DNA from: Latrodectus hesperus
Taxonomy: Eukaryota > Arthropoda > Arachnida > Araneae > Theridiidae
Direction of reading: 5' to 3'
DNA: 64,000 bases
Assembly: GCA_037975125.1 (NCBI GenBank)
Contig: JAJQOW010000014.1
Location: 6,483,513-6,547,512 of the forward strand
In this document: piece by piece, positions 53,009 through 64,000 of the stretch
How positions within the stretch are numbered: the stretch's first letter is position 1
Layout: every line of letters starts with the position of its first letter
Made by a program: the position numbers and the translations under genes
The notes under the pieces: model-generated
Databases searched by the model: none
The model's input: the letters and a program-made list of their open reading frames with translations, nothing else
What the model was told of the DNA's origin: nothing

Positions 53009-53252
53009 TCCGAAGTTCTGACAGAAGAAGAGATTGATGTGGCTATAAATGCATTTTTTCATCTACTCGAAGAAATGAATGGCTTGAGGCATTTAATCTG
53101 TGGAAAATTCGTCTACAAAAGTGCATTGATGCTGGAGGAGACTACTTTGAATACACCTAAAATTTTGTAAGTATAACTTTAAAAACCTAGTTTTTAAAGT
53201 TATACTTACAAAATTTTTGGTGATAGATAAAAATTTCAGAGTGACCCTCGTA
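53009..53252 (+). mobile_element. Mariner 3' end fragment with internal hairpin
   Basis: The end of a mariner transposase: EVLTEEEIDVAINAFFHLL, a frameshift, then WKIRLQKCIDAGGDYFEY and a stop at 53158-53160. A terminal repeat TTTCAGAGTGACCCTCGTA ends at 53252 next to TATATATA. Between stop and terminus lies a perfect 28-bp inverted repeat (53159-53186 and 53190-53217). Confidence 0.82.
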
Positions 53253-53687
53253 TATATATATGTATATATTTAAAGATTTTTTGTGATTCAGGAATCAGTA
53301 CTGAATGATTCATTTAAAATAAGTGAAACGAAATTCTCATGCAAGAAGAAATAAATCATTATTATATTTTAGCAAGAAAAAATTCATATTACATAAGAAT
53401 TTTTCGTTTACTTGAGCTAACTTTTGATAAATACTTTAAACGCAGTATAATGAATTTAATTAAAATATTTCGAGAAAAGTCACATTTATTTTTAAAAAAA
53501 TGTAAAGAAAAAATGCAAAATGCTCCACAAGTTCAATGCAAATTTTGGCAGATTTTTCTCCAGCTAATTTTATCTAACTTTGCAAAAATAAATAAAAATC
53601 TGATTTTATCGTTGTATTTAAGATTTTATGAAAGCAAAGTTTTCCACACAGGTAAGTTTTTAAAATAAATAGACCTGAATACCTTAC

Positions 53688-53988
53688 CGGAACACTTTCC
53701 CATAGATGCCGTCTCCAAGCTCATGCAAGAAATGAATTGATTGAGGTGACACTTCGTGTATCCCGAGGGGGATGCGTGGCAGGAACTTCTGCATCTCGAT
53801 TTGTTGAGGGTGCGTGTGGGAAGAGTTCTGGTGATGGATAGGTATAAGTTGAGCGGACGTGCTATGGGGGGACAGTTTTGATGCGCACGATTTCTTCCTT
53901 TGCTTTTTGCACCACAGTCCCAAAATGACGCCAACAAGGATAGCAGCCACCAACGACGGCAAGAAAATATAAAGCCAAGCATATTCAC
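53688..53988 (-). CDS. Ror: ROR receptor tyrosine kinase exon: transmembrane and juxtamembrane
   Basis: Acceptor TTTTCAG before 53988 and donor G/GTAAGG after 53688; the first two bases complete the codon left by the kringle exon. EYAWLYIFLPSLVAAILVGV and following ILGLW form one membrane-spanning helix, stopped by the basic KKQRKK. A Ser/His/Pro-rich juxtamembrane segment of about 50 residues follows. The exon ends with FLHELGDGIYGKVF, the start of the kinase domain with an intact glycine-rich loop (GxGxxGxV). Exon length is 301 bp. The tyrosine kinase membrane topology is thus type I: kringle outside, kinase inside. Confidence 0.92.
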
Positions 53989-54104
53989 CTGAAAATAATT
54001 TTTTTTGAAAACTATGAAGCTAATGATTCAAATGAAAAATCAATAGCTCTTAATTAGAAAGTTAGGATTCTCTCAATTTAAAAATTTATCATTTAATATA
54101 TTCT

Positions 54105-54380
<276 letters not shown>

Positions 54381-55989
54381 CATATATATTATTCTGAAAA
54401 TAACAGAAACTGTATACTCATATATCCTAATATTTATTAAATTATCACAAAATTCATAATAGATTTGATAAATCTGACATGTTTTTAATAAATAAAGACA
54501 TACAAAGAAGTTTTACATACATAAAATCAATCAATAAATAAATAAGTTATCGATAATTTAATAAATCAATAAAATAATGATTGATAGTTAAAATGTTCAA
54601 TTATCAAAAAAATATTGAACTTAGAATATTGAAAATAATTAAAAATCATTAAGAACAAATAAAGATTTTAGTATTCTTAAGTGTATCTGATTTCAGATTA
54701 TATCTTCAATTCTCAATGCCATTTTACTTTATAAGAATTTTTAAAGTGTATGACAAACAAATAAACATTAAAAAATTAAAGATGAAATTCAAGATATGAA
54801 ACTAGTTTATATAATTTTAAATTATATAAACTCAATTCATTTTGCAAATAAATTTTCTTTTTCATGTGGTAGTTCAGAACATGAAACAACTAAATATGTG
54901 AGTGAAAGAGATTTTATTCATTTTACAGAAATATTAAAATCGAACAAAGAAATTCTTTCTTATATTTATTTCTATTATATTATTGACACAGAGGAAAAAA
55001 TGATGAAAATACACTAAAACATGTATTAAAATACTAGAATAAAAAGTTATGGAGTTTTGAAAATAATATTTTTATTTGGCTTTATGTATTGTATATACTT
55101 AACAAAAAATGTCTTAATGTATTAAGACATTTTTGCAACAACAGCAAAAAACTTTTCTTACCTGTGTAAACCTTGTATCAAAAAAATCAACAAATGAAAT
55201 TTAGTGTTTTTTAAGCTGTATTATTTTGGTCAAAAGTAAAAATTGTTTCGAAATCAGTTTTGGAAGAAATATTAAAAAAAATTTCTTCTTCACTTCAAGT
55301 TTTCTCTCTTATTTTTTAGGAAAGTCTTTTATAAAAAGAATTATTTATGAGGAAAAAAACATTAATATATTTAATACAAATAACTTAATTAATTACCTTT
55401 TTCCATACGAATTTATTACTTATTCTATGATACTATGAAAGAAACACCTTCCCTTTTTTTAAAATTTTAAAATTAAAACTTTATAAAATTTAAATTTATA
55501 AAAATAAAAAAATTGCCTTCTATTTGAAAAGATTGAATATGTTTTATGAAATTATTTTTATATGTTATATACTAATACTTATAAAATTCTGAATTTTATA
55601 CTATTTCTTAAAAAAATTCTGTGTAATTGTTTTATTTCCTAAAACTTTCATATAAACATGATAAAATTATGAATCAAATACTTAATATTTTAATATTACT
55701 TAAGTGATGTTTTAACTATTAATAAGCAATTGTTAAAACATATTAAATGAACATATTAAATATAACATAAAAAAACAGATTAAAAATTTCTGCTTTTCCT
55801 ATGGGCTCCTTTTTCTTTCAGGATCGTGTTTAAGTAAGGCTCTCAATTATTTTTTCTCAACATTTGTTCTTGAACTCTCACAAATTATTAGTTTTGTAAC
55901 CCTAAATGCGTAGTCCACAAATATTTAATGTATAAAACAAAAAAATTGCTTTAAATAAAAGAGACCATTGTGACTCTTTTGGAAAATCA

Positions 55990-56275
55990 CCGCTATTACA
56001 ACTGGAAGATGGTGTGTTCTACGCCTACGATCTGCAATGCTCGTGAATGGGTGCTGGAGCACTTAAAAAAAGTTTTGATAGCAAGTGTTTCAAAGTGAAA
56101 TCGTGCCTCTGTTATTGGTGGAACCAATTTGGGGAATTTCTGCTTCATCAATGATGCTTCTAGTAACCACACAATTTTGGAGTTATGGGGGTGCTCCTGC
56201 CCCTTCAGGTGAATCATTATGTAAGACATTTTCAGTTTCGCCATTTGTAGTGCCGATAGCTGAACATTCCTAATA
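55990..56275 (-). other. Unplaced GC-richer segment, possible pseudogene piece
   Basis: Stands out from the AT-rich intron. The minus strand has an 82-codon frame (56244-55996) beginning MAKLKMSYIMIHLKGQEHPH, and a second frame, broken by stops, reading SIIDEAEIPQIGSTNNRG. The second has a more natural composition and could be the remnant of a retroposed gene or unknown element. I do not recognise either. Confidence 0.35.
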
Positions 56276-58175
56276 ACCAGGCATTATAGAAAAATTTATT
56301 TAAATGAAAACTTAATTTTATTCAAAATGCATATTGTTTGCTGCATTCTAAATAATTCGCTTTGGCTATACATCTTTCCGTTATTATGTCAATCATACAT
56401 CTTACCATAAGGAACTTTTAAGAATTTGACAAAACATAGTAGATAGCCTAATGATAGTACGTTTAATATCCACTATATCAAAATTGTTTTCTGGGAGAAC
56501 TTTTCATTGATAGTTGGCAACATTTCCGAGTCTTAAAGATTGAAATCTGTAAAACTCTCAAGTATACATGACGACAGAAACTCATGCAGAAAAAAAAGCG
56601 CAAAATCCATCTCTTGCTGTTCAACAGTAGATTGAATTGAATCCTTTCTTACGAATTTACTCTATACATAATTTTATATTCTCAGTCACATAGCTGGGGT
56701 TCCGAGTGATCGTGAAGAATTTTAACAATAAAACTGCTTATTGTAACTTAGTAAAATTATCTTTCTAGTGGTATATTACTAGGCTAAATCTTAGACACTC
56801 TTGATTAAAGAGAAATGGATGCTCCATTTTTGCATTTTGTTTGCACATGTATTGAGGAAAGTAAGAGGAAACATTTTGAATTTCCTCCTTTACGATACGT
56901 AAACATGATTATTGTATTTGAAAAGTCATTCCTTAAGATCTCAGCAGATATTTATATACTATTACAACTTTTCATGTAAAACTATCCTCATTTCTAGGAT
57001 ACATAAAATGATAATTGAACCTGTACAAAAATAAATGATATTTAATGTCATACACAGTTGTTCAGATTTTCTTCCATAAATATAAACTTTGATTTTTTTC
57101 AGCTATAAACAAGAAATGTAAGAGAATCAGTCTCCTTTATTTAGACTAAAAATAATTAAATAAACAAAAATAAAGTTTAAAGTGAAAAGTGTCCCTTGCA
57201 AAATTGTCATAAGTTCCATTTAGGAAAGCTACATTCAGTCACAGAGAAATTTGTTGGACTAAGAGAATTGCTCTAACTGTCAAGAAGTATTTTATGTTTC
57301 TTGTTAATAATAAATAATTATTTTGTTAAAATCTTAAATGAAGTTCACACTCATATCGCATATTAATTTATCGATTTTTGTAAATAGTAATATAAATTTT
57401 TAATTCCCTGAGAGTGGAAATCAGGACACATACAAGTCATTGTGTTGGATACATAATTCTCAGGAATTATCATTCAAATTTGCTGGATAATTCATTAGAT
57501 ACATGTCATATTTTGGAATATGCACAAGTATTTTAATTGCTAGTATAAGGTCAATCTACAGCACTGTAACATGTGCTCATTCCACAGAAGAACCCTAAAT
57601 TTGAATGGTTATTCAACGATTCTGAAAAACATATCATTTCCTATCAGTTTAAATTGCCTTTGCTTCTTCTTGGAAATTTAAACCTATTTGGAATTTAGTT
57701 CTCCATTTTACTATACATTTTCTTCTCCTTGATGAATACTTTTATTCATTTTATTTTATCTGAACTGTCAACAAACATCCCGAGTACCAAAATTGGTCTC
57801 GAATGATTTATAAATTGTGAAAGAGAATTACTAATGGTTTGAGATAATGTATTTGGGTAAATTTATTACTGTCTAACAATTAATAAAGAAAATAAGGTTG
57901 TAATAAACATTATTTAGTCATTCACTTTAAATTAATAATTTCATTAATAATTTAATGTTAATTACTGAAGTAAAGTCACGCGAAAAGACTCAATTCATAT
58001 ATCTTGGGAGTTCAATAAAATTTAATCATACTAAATTTAGTTAAAACTATAAATCCGGCTGTTCCGTTCCCTAGATCACATAATACAAGGGATTAATCCT
58101 GGCCCTTTGTGTATTTACAGTGTGTGTTATCTAGTTTATAATGCGAAAATAATAATATTTATAGTGGTGGCTTAC

Positions 58176-58394
58176 TGCATCGTGGGATGTCGCATATTTC
58201 CTTCCGCATGTGAGGGTCGACGATGAAGCACCAGGGCTGCGTCTCTAATCCCCCTGGATTCCGGCAATAGTTATGTCCGCCAGACAGCTCCTCGAATTCC
58301 GCCACTGGACTCCAGCTCTGGCACTGATGAGAAGAAACTGTGTGAGACACCGGACCTCGGTAGTTCTCTCCCCTCCCTTCGTAACAAGTGGCTT
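58176..58394 (-). CDS. Ror: ROR receptor tyrosine kinase exon: kringle domain
   Basis: Acceptor TTCCGCAG before 58394 and donor GCA/GTAAGC after 58176; 219 bp, same phase at both ends. It encodes one kringle domain with six cysteines in TCYEG, SHQCQSW, HNYCRNP, QPWCFIV, EICDIP and PRC. GGHNYCRNPGG and the final CDIPRC closely follow the ROR kringle. Among receptor tyrosine kinases an extracellular kringle next to the membrane is typical of ROR (and MuSK in some vertebrates), which together with the DLG kinase fixes the family. RORs bind Wnt5a-type ligands through the Frizzled-like domain, which must be encoded outside the window. Confidence 0.93.
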
Positions 58395-58792
58395 CTGCGG
58401 AAGAAAGGAGCAGTTTCCAAAAATATAAGAGAAGGTCTTGAATATCTCTGGCACAACGGAATAGAATGATACTCACAGTGGTAGATGCAATGGAAAATAA
58501 GAAATACGCATTTTATATTTAGCTAAAGTGTACATTAGGAAGACAACGAATTCTGAAATTATTTTTATTTTCTATAATTTTACTTTCATCTATTTGGAGG
58601 TAGAACACGATGGATGTATGTAAAATGTGAAACAAATGTTTGATTGGAAAAGTTTAAATTTGAAAACGTAATTAATTATTTATTATAGTTTATTAAATTT
58701 ATTAAATAATCAATTATTATATGAAATTAGAAAAAGTAAGTAATAATAAATTAATAAAAGAAATTTAATGCTAAATGATGTAAAAATATGAA

Positions 58793-59057
58793 ACCCGGTG
58801 GCTTAGTGGCATCGTTTCACGCTGCCTTGACACAGGTCCCAGGTTCGATCCTCCGGCTGGGCAAGGTTGACTCAGCCTTTCATCCCTTCAGTGGGTCGAT
58901 TCACTGAGTACCAAGCATGCTTGGGAACTAAGCACTGGGGGTCTTACGTTAGGCTGACCACCTAACATATGCCTCACACCCCAGGGCCCTCGGTCATGAA
59001 AACAGTTATGGGCACTGTAGGAATTGGCCCACCTGTCGTGCCATGGAGTGGAGTGGA
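58793..59057 (+). mobile_element. tRNA-derived SINE, type C
   Basis: The head has GGTGGCTTAGTGGCATCG (A-box region) and CCAGGTTCGATCCTCCGGCT (B-box GGTTCGATCC). The body (GGGTCGATTCACTGAGTACC, CAAGCATGCTTGGGAACTAA, CACCCCAGGGCCCTCGGTCA) differs from types A and B. It ends near GGAGTGGAGTGGATG without a (CAA)n tail. It lacks a closing acceptor stem, so it is not a tRNA gene. Confidence 0.7.
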
Positions 59058-62000
59058 TGTAAAAATATGGAATTTAATCCGTTTTAATGAGAAATTTAGT
59101 ACTAATGAAGAAGTAAATGTTTATTTAAATTTAAAAAAAACATGCATTAAATTTGAGTTTTATTTATTTATTTATTTATTTTTTTGTAAATTTTAAAATT
59201 TATATAATAAAGTATTCATAAAATAAAACATTTGAAAGTTTTTTTCCTTACTTAAAAATGAGTACGTAGGCCTGATTATATATTCAGAAATTTGTATAAC
59301 TAAAACAATTGAGCTGCGTGAAAAATTAATATACAACTTCATAAAAGCGATAAACATGTATATTCTAAAATCTATTTTTATTTCATTGCAGAAATAAATG
59401 TAAATCCAACGAAAGTATTGGCTTCATAATTTTAAAGGCAAATTTTAAAAAATATTACATTGAAAAGTAACTTATGCATTCTCTTTGATTCAAATAATAA
59501 GCAATTGAATAAAAAATATACATTTATAAAATATAAAATGCGTCTGCAGAGTAATAACTGTAAATGATATAAGGCATAATAGTGCATAATTATAATGAAT
59601 ATGAGTACATAATTACATGGAATATGTCAGTTAAGGCATTTTTTCTTTATTTCCCTCTTTCTTTCTCTTTTTCGGGTTAAAAATTTTGATTTCTTCTAAG
59701 TACAAGTTCAAAATAATAAATAATCCAGACTCCCTTAGCTATTAAGATGACTTTAAACAGTTTCAAAAATTTAAATCATCAATGTTGAAATTTGCAGGAA
59801 AAAAGCGAAATTCATTGAAAATTTAGAAATATAAGGAATTTTTTTATTCATCAAAATATTCTTTCACACATACAGAATGTATTCTTTACAAATATACATT
59901 CTATACAAATTTGTCTTTCATGATCAAATTTGAAATTTTTTAAAGGGACAAATGTCAGTGTCCTTTTAAAAAGCTGCTCTTATATTATTCAATTTAAATT
60001 GTCTTCCTATTAAAAACTGACCCGCGATTGTGGAATGAAATGGTATTTAGTGTGCTTTTGGTCAGATGAGCCTAAAGCATAAAGTGATTTCAAATTTTGT
60101 AATTTTGCCCAAATTTGTGCTCTAGTATTATCGTGCAATAAAATAGGAGTTATTTTGTTGGCCAATATAGAATATATTTATTTATGTTTTGGCATTGGCA
60201 TTATTCTATCCAATTGTTTTCAGAAAATTCAAGTGTTATCGGCGAGAAAGATTTCATGAAATTATTATAGATTACATTTGTGATAAACTAAATAATATTT
60301 GAAAATCATTTTGACTCATTTGAGAAGTCAAGTTTACCGGTACAAAATTTTTTGAACTAATGATAATATTATTATCCTATTACTATTTCAGGGATCTGTA
60401 ATGTGATTATTCAGCCTAAGATTCCATATATCCTTTCCCTATATCCGTACATTACGAAATCCGCTATATCCTTACATTTCCAAAAGTATTAATTTTTAAC
60501 AAAACTTTTAATGCATTATAGAATTTATAACGGTTTACAAAGTAAGTAAAATATAACATTTTCTAAAACAAAATTGTAAAATATAATAATTTAATATTAT
60601 ATAAATAAGTTGTTATGCATATACAGTGGCAAAATGTGAACTACAAATTTCATTTTTGAAATACTGATGCATTGCGAAATGAAGCATAAAATTTTATGAA
60701 AATGAAAAGTTTTCATGAAAATATGCTATACAAACTCGCAATATGTATTTCATAATTTTATTTCTATCACATTTCGAAAGTTTGTTCTTGATTCTAATTT
60801 TTTTCCAACCAGAACATGCTAAAACTTTCAAACGGGAAATCAGCACAATCATTTAAGTACGTAGATGAGATTCTTGGTTCTCCTTCAAAATAGCACTAAT
60901 AAATGGTGAGCCAAACATTCATCATGCGCTGAAATGTTAATGATTTGGTTATCTTATTGAAGCTTGAGATTTGTGCAAAAATTCATATCTTTTGTCCAAC
61001 AAGTTGTTAGCAGTTACTGGGTTAATTGATCTAATGTCACTTTTTGCCTACAAGTGCAAATTCAACCACGTCTTAAAATTTGAATCCAAATGATGGCAAG
61101 ATTTTTACACTAAAGTTGTATAGCTGACTATGGAATTGTTGAATTGAAATGAAGAGCTTGTAATATCTTGAAATAAAAAGCATTCAGACAGGATCCTAAC
61201 TGGAAGATGTCCAAACACAGGAAAACATAAAACTGCCCAATCTATCATAGACACTGAATGCGTACCTGTGACTAGATATTTATGAATGACTAGTAATCTC
61301 TCTTATCATTTTTTGAAATTTTTATGACACTTTACCTAAAAATTTATGATAATTTTATAACTTTCATATTTTGTATTAAAGAGCCTCTAAACTCAAGATT
61401 TACAATAAAATGTAACATTATTTACAAAAATAATGAAAATATTTTTATTCAAAATATTATTATCACTTATATTTATTAACGGCAAAGTATTTTATAATAA
61501 CAAAAATATATATAATGTAGTTTATAATAATAATTATAATATGTCATGTGTAATTCGCATCAAAAGTAAAGCACAATGAGTCAATACATAATAGACAAAA
61601 TGATATTACGTTTTTCTTTTAACGCTTTTATTTGACACTCTTTGATAGTCATTAGATATTGAAAAAAATTCATAATTCTTATAAAAATAACATTCCCTAA
61701 TGCATAAAAAATGAAATGGCATATACTTGATCTTATATTAATTTTTTTTATCAAGAAATCTTGAAAAGTTGCTTGATAAATCTTTTTAATGGATTGTTAA
61801 ATTAAACAATAACTCTAACCAAGACATAGATAAGAAAGATATATCATGTCTTTGTCTTTATGCTTGTTTTGTTTTATATTTTCTTAAAACTTTATGATAA
61901 TACCATTAATCTTGGTAGATATATCAAATAAAACAGTAACATGAATCAATAAATATTTTTCTTAATATCCTATTGATTTTATAAAAGTTTGTGTTATTGT

Positions 62001-63182
62001 AAGCATTAAGAGTAAACTAGTAATGCTAAATTAGATTAATGTGAGTTCAGAATCAAATGAAAGCACCTACAAAATCAACTTACATTTAAAAGTTTTTTTA
62101 TTTAGCCTACGCTAGTTGTTAAAATAGTTCTTGAGAGAAATAATTTATTACGTAGCAATTACAGAAAAAATAATTTTAGAGAAGGAAATACTCTGTGGGT
62201 GATGATGATTGTTTGCTATTCTTATTGCTGGTTTACATTGAATTATTCGGCTGCTATATTTGCCCGGGTTAATTATACTGAAATGTTCTGCTTAGTTCAA
62301 ATAAGTTCCTACTCTTAAGATAATTGAAAATATTTATTTAAGGAAAAAAAATATAAATCGTTAAATTTCCCTTATGTTAGAGCTGCAATATACAGGGAAT
62401 AAATGAAATGTGAAAAATAACATTCTCACATTGATAGTTAAAGGTAAATATTTGAGTGGTTAAAGAATAAATTAATGAAATTAAAACTATAGCGCATTAC
62501 TTAGTTTAATTACAAAAATATTGACATATTAAGTGAAGTTTCGAAAATATTATAGCTGTGTAAATATTCAAAACAAGTCATTTTGATGTAGTTTGATTTC
62601 AAAACAGAAGAGGATCGAAAATGTGAAATATTTCGAACACAAAACCAAAATAATAAAATTTTAAAAAGTAAAATATATCTTTTTTTAAATTAAAAATAGG
62701 ATTTTATTTCATTAAAAATTCCAGTCGCATTAAAGTTATATACCACTTTGTGTGTTTAGTATGATTAAATGTTTTCTTATTTTTATTATTTTAGTTGAAA
62801 TAACAATTTTGTTTTATATTGGAGTTTAAAATAAGCATACAGTTTTTCTCTCTCAATCCTTCCCCCCCCCCCTCCAGTGCTGGACAGATGGCAATTTTAT
62901 GATGAAAGCGTTTGAAAATTTTCTTGCACTCCAAATAACGTGGAAGGGATAGGCTAATAAAAATTTCTTACCACAGATATTAATTTTTGGAAGTTTTTTA
63001 TACTGCAAACCATTTGTGGAATTTGCTTAGTATGTCTATTTCAATGCACAGTATATCGATGTAATCCTATTTTAACAGTGTATCGAACTTTTTTCCACAG
63101 GATAAAAACAAGATTTTAAACATGTATTTAATGAGGACTTGATGCACTGGCAAAGTTTTATACATAATGTCATAACTCAGTG

Positions 63183-63349
<167 letters not shown>

Positions 63350-63645
63350 CAGATTAGTTAAATGCCTAATTAAACAATATAAATCACTTTTGAAATTTAT
63401 CTGTAAAAACATTTTATAAAAAAATATGTATTCATGTTTTAAAGTGGAATAAATTCAGAGTTTTTTAAATTGATATTTTAAAATATCAAACAAAGGAATA
63501 TATCCTTTTCACATAAATAAGTCGAGTACTTGGACTCATTTTCATCAATTTCTAAAAAGCTTCGAGGTTTTTATCATTCTATTTCAGTTTCGCAACAAAG
63601 CCTTTATTTAAAGAAATAATTCACACATAATTAATGAAACTCTTT

Positions 63646-64000
63646 ATACACTGCTGCCCATCATAAAAGCAACAACCTGAAGGAAGCATACAAATAACAT
63701 GAAATGCACAACATGCATTAGCTGAGGTGAGATAAGCAAATAATTAGAATTTCAACGCAGACGTACATCTTGCGCGCCTGTGGCACTACTTTAAAGCGCT
63801 ATTTAAGGCTTGGAGATTTCAATTACGGCAATTGAGTTTACAGGGATAATTTCCAGATCAAGTATCCGAGTTTGACAGAGGAAGGACAGTGGCCTACCGA
63901 GACTGTGGATTATCTTTCAGGGAAATCGAAAGTCGTGTTGGACGAAACAAAATTACTGTAATGCGGATATGTGGTCGTTGGATGCAGGAGGGTACGACGG
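63646..64000 (+). mobile_element. Tc1-like transposon, right side beyond window
   Basis: Begins with the terminus TACACTGCTGCCCATCATAA, the same type as the Tc1 end at 1377. From 63850 a frame encodes the helix-turn-helix part (SEFDRGRTVAYRDCGLSFRE), similar to the copy at 200. A TAA at 63847 precedes it and no ATG is in frame, so the start is already lost; the gene runs off the edge. Confidence 0.82.

Larger units (their letters stand above)
47912..53687 (-). other. ROR intron between juxtamembrane and N-lobe exons
   Basis: 5.8 kb with donor GTAAGG. It carries three separate transposon remnants: piggyBac at 48496, fold-back mariner at 50413, and Tc1 plus mariner at 51972-53252. The rest (49489-50412, 51123-51971, 53253-53687) is AT-rich with nothing recognised. 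Confidence 0.85.

Noticed and set aside
52549..53170. Plus-strand proteins of 86 and 162 residues
   Set aside because: Mostly antisense to a Tc1 transposase; the end of the longer one is the mariner fragment in frame by chance.

Overview
This is a strongly AT-rich arthropod nuclear segment, most likely from a spider or other chelicerate. I infer this from the mix of Tc1/mariner, hAT, piggyBac, LINE and tRNA-derived SINE copies, the long (TA)n arrays, and one animal receptor gene with multi-kilobase introns. I cannot name the species from sequence alone.

The one host gene I can support is the 3' part of a ROR-type receptor tyrosine kinase on the minus strand (58394 down to 42893). Four exons join in perfect phase: a six-cysteine kringle domain, a transmembrane and juxtamembrane exon, the kinase N-lobe, and the kinase C-lobe with a short Ser/Thr-rich tail. 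The Ig and Frizzled-like exons expected upstream are not in the window and should lie beyond base 64000. The kinase keeps the glycine loop, VAIK lysine, HRDLAARN and the ROR-typical DLG. It carries about 23 extra residues between the catalytic loop and DLG, and it lacks two of the three activation-loop tyrosines known in vertebrate RORs.

The best-preserved mobile element is a full-length Ty3/Gypsy LTR retrotransposon (29096-35338). Its LTRs look identical apart from one base, it has an ATAT target duplication, a tRNA-Leu-type primer site and a polypurine tract, and gag and pol are uninterrupted. Gag ends at a GGGAAAC slippery heptamer in the correct register, directly before the stop codon, so Pol is probably made by -1 frameshifting. 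There is no env gene.

The rest is a record of decayed elements. 1-1570: Tc1 copy and a repeated terminus. 3.2 kb: LINE 3' end. 4.6, 23.9, 27.9, 36.3, 39.5, 45.1 and 58.8 kb: SINEs, some mosaic. 7.6-8.9 kb: mariner with four nonsense codons between (TA)n arrays. 11.5-15.4 kb: a 185-bp tandem repeat split by a hAT element, itself split by a LINE, each with a recognisable target duplication. 16.8 kb: MITE. 18.2 kb: relic Tc1. 21.6 kb: internally deleted LINE. 26.8 kb: mariner fragment. The introns of the ROR gene hold a piggyBac remnant (48.5 kb), a fold-back mariner derivative (50.4 kb) and a Tc1/mariner pair (52-53.3 kb). A second Tc1 copy runs off the right edge. Long stretches between these are plain AT-rich DNA in which I see no gene.
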